NCBI RefSeq assembly: GCF_013409785.1
Contig: NZ_JACCBV010000001.1
Coordinates: 1,674,001-1,738,000, forward strand
DNA length: 64,000 nt
Direction of reading: 5' to 3'
From: Microbacterium immunditiarum
GTDB lineage: Bacteria > Actinomycetota > Actinomycetes > Actinomycetales > Microbacteriaceae
In this document: piece by piece, positions 60,205 to 64,000 of the stretch
Numbering within the stretch: the first letter of the stretch is position 1
How the letters are laid out: every line of letters begins with the position of its first letter
Program-made: the position numbers and the translations under genes
Notes under the pieces: generated by a model
The model's database searches: none
What the model was told of the DNA's origin: nothing
The model's input: the letters and a program-made list of their open reading frames with translations, nothing else

Positions 60205-60864
60205 TCAGGGCGCCGGCGTGAACTCCACGAACACGGGTGTGATGCCGCTCGCGCGGTCGAAGACGAGCACGCCCGTCACGGTTGCCCCTCCGTCGTCGGA
60301 TGTGATGGTCGCGGTGAACGAATCGCCCTCGCCGTCGCGGTTGAACTCGGCGAGCTGCTCGTCGAGTCCGTCGAGCTGCGCCGGGTCCCATCCGAGCTTC
60401 TCCGCGTGCCGGCGCAGCAGGTCGACACCGTCGGACCACGTCGACACGACGTCGAACCGCAGCGTCACCGAGGCGAGCCGGTCGTCCTCGGAGCGCGCGG
60501 TGAGCGTCGCGATGTCGTCGACGACGTAGACGTCGTCGCGCCCCGCGATCACCGCCCGGACGGGACGGCGGAACTCCGCCGTCTTCTCGCCGTCCTCGGG
60601 CAGCCCGAGCTCGCGCGCCGAGAGGCCGCTGTCGCCGATGCGCACGCGCACGATGCCCTCGACGTTCGCATAGTCGAACCCGGCGTCGGTGAGCATCGTC
60701 GAGCCGTCGGACGCCTTCTGGTCGGCGGATGCCTCCGGTGCGTCCTCCGCCCACCACGAGTTCTGCACCGCGACCGTGCCGAACACGACGCCGGCGATCA
60801 CGAGGAGCAGGATCGTCGCCGGAAGCCACGTGAGGAGCGACTGCTTGCGTGAAATGGGGACCAC
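60205..60864 (-). CDS. Membrane-anchored hypothetical protein
   Basis: A 219-residue protein with one N-terminal transmembrane helix (about 11-33) and an extracytoplasmic acidic domain (ARELGLPEDGEKTAEFRRPVRA..., FDVVSTWSDGVDLLRRHAEKLGW). No known domain is recognised. The GTG at 60864 is supported by TACCCT ending 6 nt upstream. Confidence 0.72.
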   Translation of the reverse strand: MVPISRKQSLLTWLPATILLLVIAGVVFGTVAVQNSWWAEDAPEASADQKASDGSTMLTDAGFDYANVEGIVRVRIGDSGLSARELGLPEDGEKTAEFRRPVRAVIAGRDDVYVVDDIATLTARSEDDRLASVTLRFDVVSTWSDGVDLLRRHAEKLGWDPAQLDGLDEQLAEFNRDGEGDSFTATITSDDGGATVTGVLVFDRASGITPVFVEFTPAP

Positions 60865-60870
60865 CCGTCA

Positions 60871-60876
60871 AGGGTA
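60871..60876 (-). promoter_or_regulatory. -10-like hexamer TACCCT, 6 nt before the GTG at 60864
   Basis: On the minus strand TACCCT is followed by TGACGG and the start codon, nearly identical to the arrangement at 11469-11484. Leaderless transcription inferred. Confidence 0.5.
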
Positions 60877-60939
60877 GCCTCGGCCTCCGACAGTCCTGCG
60901 CGGTCCGGAGCATGCCCCGTCGACCGGCAAGATGGAGCG

Positions 60940-61887
60940 ATGACCCCGCCGCGCCTTCCCGCCTGGGTCGCGCTCGGCGGCGCGGTCTTCGTGGGCGTCC
61001 TCACCGCGGTCCAGGCCCGCATCAACGGGCAGCTCGGCACGCGTCTCGACAACGGGCTCGTCGCGGCGGTGATCTCGTTCGGCTCGGGGCTCGTCCTGCT
61101 CATCGTGCTGTCGGCCGCGCTGCCGTCGGGTCGACGCGGCGCCGCGAGGCTCGTGTCCGGGGTGCGTGAGAGTGCGATCCCGTGGTGGATGCTGGCGGGC
61201 GGCGCCGCCGGCGCGCTCACCGTCGCGACGCAGGGCCTCGCGGTCGGCATCATCGGCGTCTCGCTGTTCACGGTCGGCGTCGTCGCGGGCCAGACGGTGT
61301 GCGGGCTCGTGCTCGACCGCACAGGCTACGGCCCGGCGGGCGTCGTCGCAGTCACCGTGCCGCGCCTGGTCGGCGGGGCGCTCGCCCTCCTCGCGGTCGG
61401 CCTGTCGCTGGTCGGCGACGGCATCGGCGGGGTGCCGCTGTGGATGGCGGTGCTGCCGTTCGCCGCGGGCGTCGGCATCGCGTGGCAGCAGGCCACCAAC
61501 GGGCGCCTGCGCCAGCGCGTCGGCACGCCCCTCACGGCCACCCTCGTCAACTTCATCGGCGGGACGGCGATCCTCGCTGTGGCCGCCCTCGTGAGCGTCT
61601 CGGTCGTCGGCTGGCCGACGACCGCGCCGACCGACGTGTGGGTGTACACGGGCGGTCCGATCGGCGTGCTCTACATCTTCCTGTCGGCGGCGCTCGTGCC
61701 TCACACGGGCGTGTTGCTGTTCGGCCTCGCGGTCGTCGCCGGGCAGCTCGTGACGTCGGTCGCGCTCGACGCCGTATGGCCGGCGCTCGGCAGCCCCGGC
61801 CTCCTGCAAGAGGTCGCGATGGTCGCGGTCGCGCTGCTGTCGGTGGTCGTCGCGGCGGCGCCGTGGCGGCGGCGCCGGAGAGTGTGA
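60940..61887 (+). CDS. DMT-family transporter, duplicated DUF606 (YdcZ) type
   Basis: A 315-residue protein with ten hydrophobic helices, made of two DUF606 halves (first from about 10, second from about 165: VPLWMAVLPFAAGVGIAWQQATNGRLR). The repeated QARINGQLG and QQATNGRLR segments mark the two halves. Substrate unknown. CAAGAT ends 6 nt before the ATG, again the leaderless spacing. It is convergent with the nitroreductase gene (stops 1 nt apart). Confidence 0.85.
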   Translation: MTPPRLPAWVALGGAVFVGVLTAVQARINGQLGTRLDNGLVAAVISFGSGLVLLIVLSAALPSGRRGAARLVSGVRESAIPWWMLAGGAAGALTVATQGLAVGIIGVSLFTVGVVAGQTVCGLVLDRTGYGPAGVVAVTVPRLVGGALALLAVGLSLVGDGIGGVPLWMAVLPFAAGVGIAWQQATNGRLRQRVGTPLTATLVNFIGGTAILAVAALVSVSVVGWPTTAPTDVWVYTGGPIGVLYIFLSAALVPHTGVLLFGLAVVAGQLVTSVALDAVWPALGSPGLLQEVAMVAVALLSVVVAAAPWRRRRRV

Positions 61888-61888
61888 G

Positions 61889-62521
61889 TCAGAGCGGCGC
61901 CTGCGTCGAGGTGTCGGATGCCGCGGCATCCGCTTCGCTCGCGTCGCGATTCTCGCCCTTCTTCGCCTTCTTGCCGGCGGGCATGCGCGAGAGGTGCTTG
62001 CGGGCGTCGACGGCCTTGCGCCGTCCGAGCCGGGCGCGCGGGAGCTTCCCGCCGACGTAGAGCCAGCCCAGCAGCTCCTCGTTCTTCTTCAGGCCGTGTG
62101 CCTTGGCGACGGCCTTCGAGCGCGTGTAGTGGCCGGTGCGCCAGATGACGCCGTAGCCGGCCTCGTCCAGCAGCAGGCTCAGCATGTGCGCGACGCCCGA
62201 GGCGACCGCCTCCTGCTCCCACCGCGGAACCTTGTCGCTCTTCCTGTAGCTCGCGACGACGGCGATGAGCAGCGGTGCGCGCAGGGGCTTCGACGACGAG
62301 CCCTTGTCGCCGGTCGCCTTGTTGATCGCGCGACCAAGGCGCTCGCGGTCGGCGCCCCGCAGCTCGATGAGCCGCCACGGGCGCAGCGACGAGTGGTCGG
62401 CGACGCGACCCGCCGCCGAGACGAGCGTCAGCAGCTCGGCGCGGGTGGGCGCGGCATCCGTCACCTTCGACCAGGACCGGCGCGAGCGCACCGCCTCGAG
62501 CGCGGATCCGGATCCGGTCAT
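61889..62521 (-). CDS. Nitroreductase-family flavoprotein
   Basis: A 210-residue NADPH/FMN-type oxidoreductase. Family features are RRSWSKVTDAAPTRAEL, the FMN-phosphate region DHSSLRPWRLI and GVAHMLSLLLDEAGYGVIWRTG. The C-terminus carries a Lys-rich and Ala/Asp-rich extension of about 40 residues. Substrate unknown. The start overlaps the msrB stop (ATGA), so the two redox genes form one operon. Confidence 0.88.
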   Translation of the reverse strand: MTGSGSALEAVRSRRSWSKVTDAAPTRAELLTLVSAAGRVADHSSLRPWRLIELRGADRERLGRAINKATGDKGSSSKPLRAPLLIAVVASYRKSDKVPRWEQEAVASGVAHMLSLLLDEAGYGVIWRTGHYTRSKAVAKAHGLKKNEELLGWLYVGGKLPRARLGRRKAVDARKHLSRMPAGKKAKKGENRDASEADAAASDTSTQAPL

Positions 62522-62919
62522 GTCTCGGGGACGAAGTCGAGCGCGATCGAGTTCATGCAGTACCGGTCGCCCGTGGGGGTGCCGAAGCCGTCCGGGAACA
62601 CGTGCCCCAGGTGCGACCCGCAGCTCGCGCAGCGGACCTCGGTGCGGACCATGCCGTGGCTGCGGTCCTCGATGAGCTCGACCGCCTCGGGGCGCACCGA
62701 TTCGTAGAAGCTCGGCCACCCGCAGTGCGAGTCGAACTTCGTCCCGCTCTTGAAGAGCTCGGCGCCGCACGCGGCGCACGTGTAGAGGCCGGCCCGGCTC
62801 TCGTCCAGCAGCTCGCCCGTCCACGGGCGCTCGGTCGCCGCCTCCCGCAGCACCGCGAACTGCTCGGGCGTCAACTCCTCGCGCCACCGCTCGTCGGACT
62901 TCTCCACCGCGTAACCCAT
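62518..62919 (-). CDS. msrB: Peptide-methionine (R)-S-oxide reductase
   Basis: A 133-residue MsrB repairing methionine-R-sulfoxide in proteins. Zinc-binding CxxC pairs are CAACG and CASCG; the catalytic Cys is C121 in RYCMNSIALDF, and the substrate-binding CGWPSF block is present. GAGGAGGAG precedes the ATG. Co-transcribed with the nitroreductase. Confidence 0.96.
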   Translation of the reverse strand: MGYAVEKSDERWREELTPEQFAVLREAATERPWTGELLDESRAGLYTCAACGAELFKSGTKFDSHCGWPSFYESVRPEAVELIEDRSHGMVRTEVRCASCGSHLGHVFPDGFGTPTGDRYCMNSIALDFVPET

Positions 62920-63003
62920 GACTCCTCCTCGATCTCCTCCATTCAACCCGACGCACGGCCGCCGGGACCCGGGTGCACCTGCGTTCTCGCCCAGAATGGG
63001 GGA

Positions 63004-64000
63004 GTGACAGCGGATGCAGCGGCCGACGTGGCCGATCGCTACGCGCGCTTCGCCGACGACGCCCGCGGCCGTTCGGCCCTGTACGAGGAGTGGGCTCGCG
63101 GGGTGGTGCGTCACGACGCCGTGCGCGCGATCATCGCCCGCATCCCGGCCGATCGCAGGCAAGCCCCGCTCGTGTTCGCCGTCACGCGCCTTCTCGGTGC
63201 GCCCGAAGCCGACTTCGCCGCATGGGCGGAGTGGCTCGTCGCGCATGCCGATGCGGTCGTGGCCGAGTGCACTCGGCGCAGCCTCCAGACGAACGAGCCG
63301 CTGCGGTGCGCGGCGCTGCTTCCCGCGCTGAGCCTCGTCGACGGGCCGATCGCGCTGATCGAGGTCGGTGCGAGCGCGGGCCTGTGCCTGTACCCCGACC
63401 ACTACTCGTATCGCTATCGCGGCCCCGGCGGTGTGACGGCGCTCGACCCCGCGGACGGGCCGTCGACGGTCGTGCTGTCGAGCGACCTGACGGCGGACGA
63501 CGACCGGATGCCGCCCCTGCGGCTCCCCGAGATCGTGTGGCGCGCGGGCGTCGACCTCGACCCGCTCGGTGCGGGCGACCCCGACGACAGGCGGTTCCTC
63601 ACGACGCTCGTCTGGCCCGGCGAGGAAGGGCGCATCGAGCGCATCGAGGCCGCGCTCGACATCGTCGCGGCCGACCCGCCGCTCCTCGTGCGCGCGGACG
63701 CGACCGCCGAGGGGGTGATCGCCTCGCTGGCGGCACCCGCTCCGCGCGATGCCACCCTCGTCGTGACCACGCCCGGAGTCCTCCCGCACATCCCGCGGGC
63801 GGGGCGCGTGCGCCTCGCGCGGGCGATCGATGCCCTCGGCGCGCGGTGGATCACGATCGACCCTCCCGCGCTCCACGCCGACCTCGCCGCGATCGTGCGA
63901 CCCGGCGGATCTCCCATCGATCCGGGGGTGTGGGACGCGTTCGTGCTCGCGCTGGACGGCGTTCCGCTCGCGTCGGTCGATCCGCTCGGGGCATCCGTGG
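63004..64000 (+). CDS. DUF2332 protein, truncated by the window edge
   Basis: The frame stays open from the GTG at 63004 to the right edge (332 codons seen). The protein starts VTADAAADVADRYARFADDA and contains LQTNEPLRCAALLPAL, IALIEVGASAGLCLYPDHYSY and VVWRAGVDLDPLG-like segments (here IVWRAGVDLDPLG), as in DUF2332 proteins. Motif EVGASAGL resembles a SAM-binding loop, so a methyltransferase-like fold is possible. CAGAAT ends 6 nt before the GTG. Function unknown; the C-terminus is outside the window. Confidence 0.85.
   Translation, partial: MTADAAADVADRYARFADDARGRSALYEEWARGVVRHDAVRAIIARIPADRRQAPLVFAVTRLLGAPEADFAAWAEWLVAHADAVVAECTRRSLQTNEPLRCAALLPALSLVDGPIALIEVGASAGLCLYPDHYSYRYRGPGGVTALDPADGPSTVVLSSDLTADDDRMPPLRLPEIVWRAGVDLDPLGAGDPDDRRFLTTLVWPGEEGRIERIEAALDIVAADPPLLVRADATAEGVIASLAAPAPRDATLVVTTPGVLPHIPRAGRVRLARAIDALGARWITIDPPALHADLAAIVRPGGSPIDPGVWDAFVLALDGVPLASVDPLGASV

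Overview
The window looks like chromosomal DNA of a high-GC actinobacterium, most likely a Microbacteriaceae member (Microbacterium or a close relative). The supporting signs are very high GC, GTG starts in many genes, Tat and lipoprotein export signals, a CarD-IspDF-CysS-RlmB block, SenX3-RegX3, a GlnR-type regulator, and gene neighbourhoods that also occur in mycobacteria (pabC / nitrobindin-like / YgfZ / GlnR / pst, ppk-mutT1, gpm-phoU-senX3-regX3). I recognise no rRNA, CRISPR array, prophage or intact insertion sequence. The genus is an inference.

Layout. 0-1.2 kb: the end of an MMPL transporter and a nicotinamidase. 1.2-9.3 kb, minus strand: a complete respiratory nitrate reductase operon narGHJI with a NarK transporter, closely packed or overlapping. 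9.3-9.8 kb: a small scarred patch with a tRNA-Lys-like gene whose T arm is abnormal, a second free-standing tRNA 3'-half-like sequence, and a broken HNH-type gene. 9.8-34.4 kb: core genes, including a Ser/Thr kinase, a phosphate and nitrogen control hub (pstSCAB with a PHO box, phoU, senX3-regX3, ppk, mutT1-like, a GlnR-type regulator), folate/Fe-S related genes (pabC, ygfZ), gpm, carD, ispDF, cysS and rlmB.

34.4-55.9 kb is an accessory-looking catabolic region. It holds a branched-chain-amino-acid-type ABC importer (livHM, a binding lipoprotein, livGF) with a YtcJ-like amidohydrolase and two tandem XRE-cupin regulators. Next come a LacI regulator and its likely operator before a ridA-like / beta-hydroxyacid-dehydrogenase-like / M24-like operon. 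Then follow a GntR-VOC pair divergent from a fused E1-alpha/beta plus E2 of a 2-oxoacid dehydrogenase. Last is a divergent pair of Tat-exported YtcJ-like amidohydrolases with two matching palindromic operators. The content suggests uptake and stepwise breakdown of an amide- or imine-containing organic molecule to an acyl-CoA. The substrate is not identifiable from sequence.

55.9-64 kb returns to ordinary genes: a DUF4032 kinase-like protein, a UgpC/MsmK-type ATPase, a membrane-anchored DsbA-like protein without a CxxC site, tRNA-Thr(TGT), small membrane proteins, a DMT-type transporter, a nitroreductase, MsrB and a truncated DUF2332 gene.

Two window-wide patterns stand out. Many start codons lie 6-7 nt after a -10-like hexamer, as expected for leaderless transcripts. 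The word GCATCCG (or its complement CGGATGC) occurs far more often than base composition would predict.
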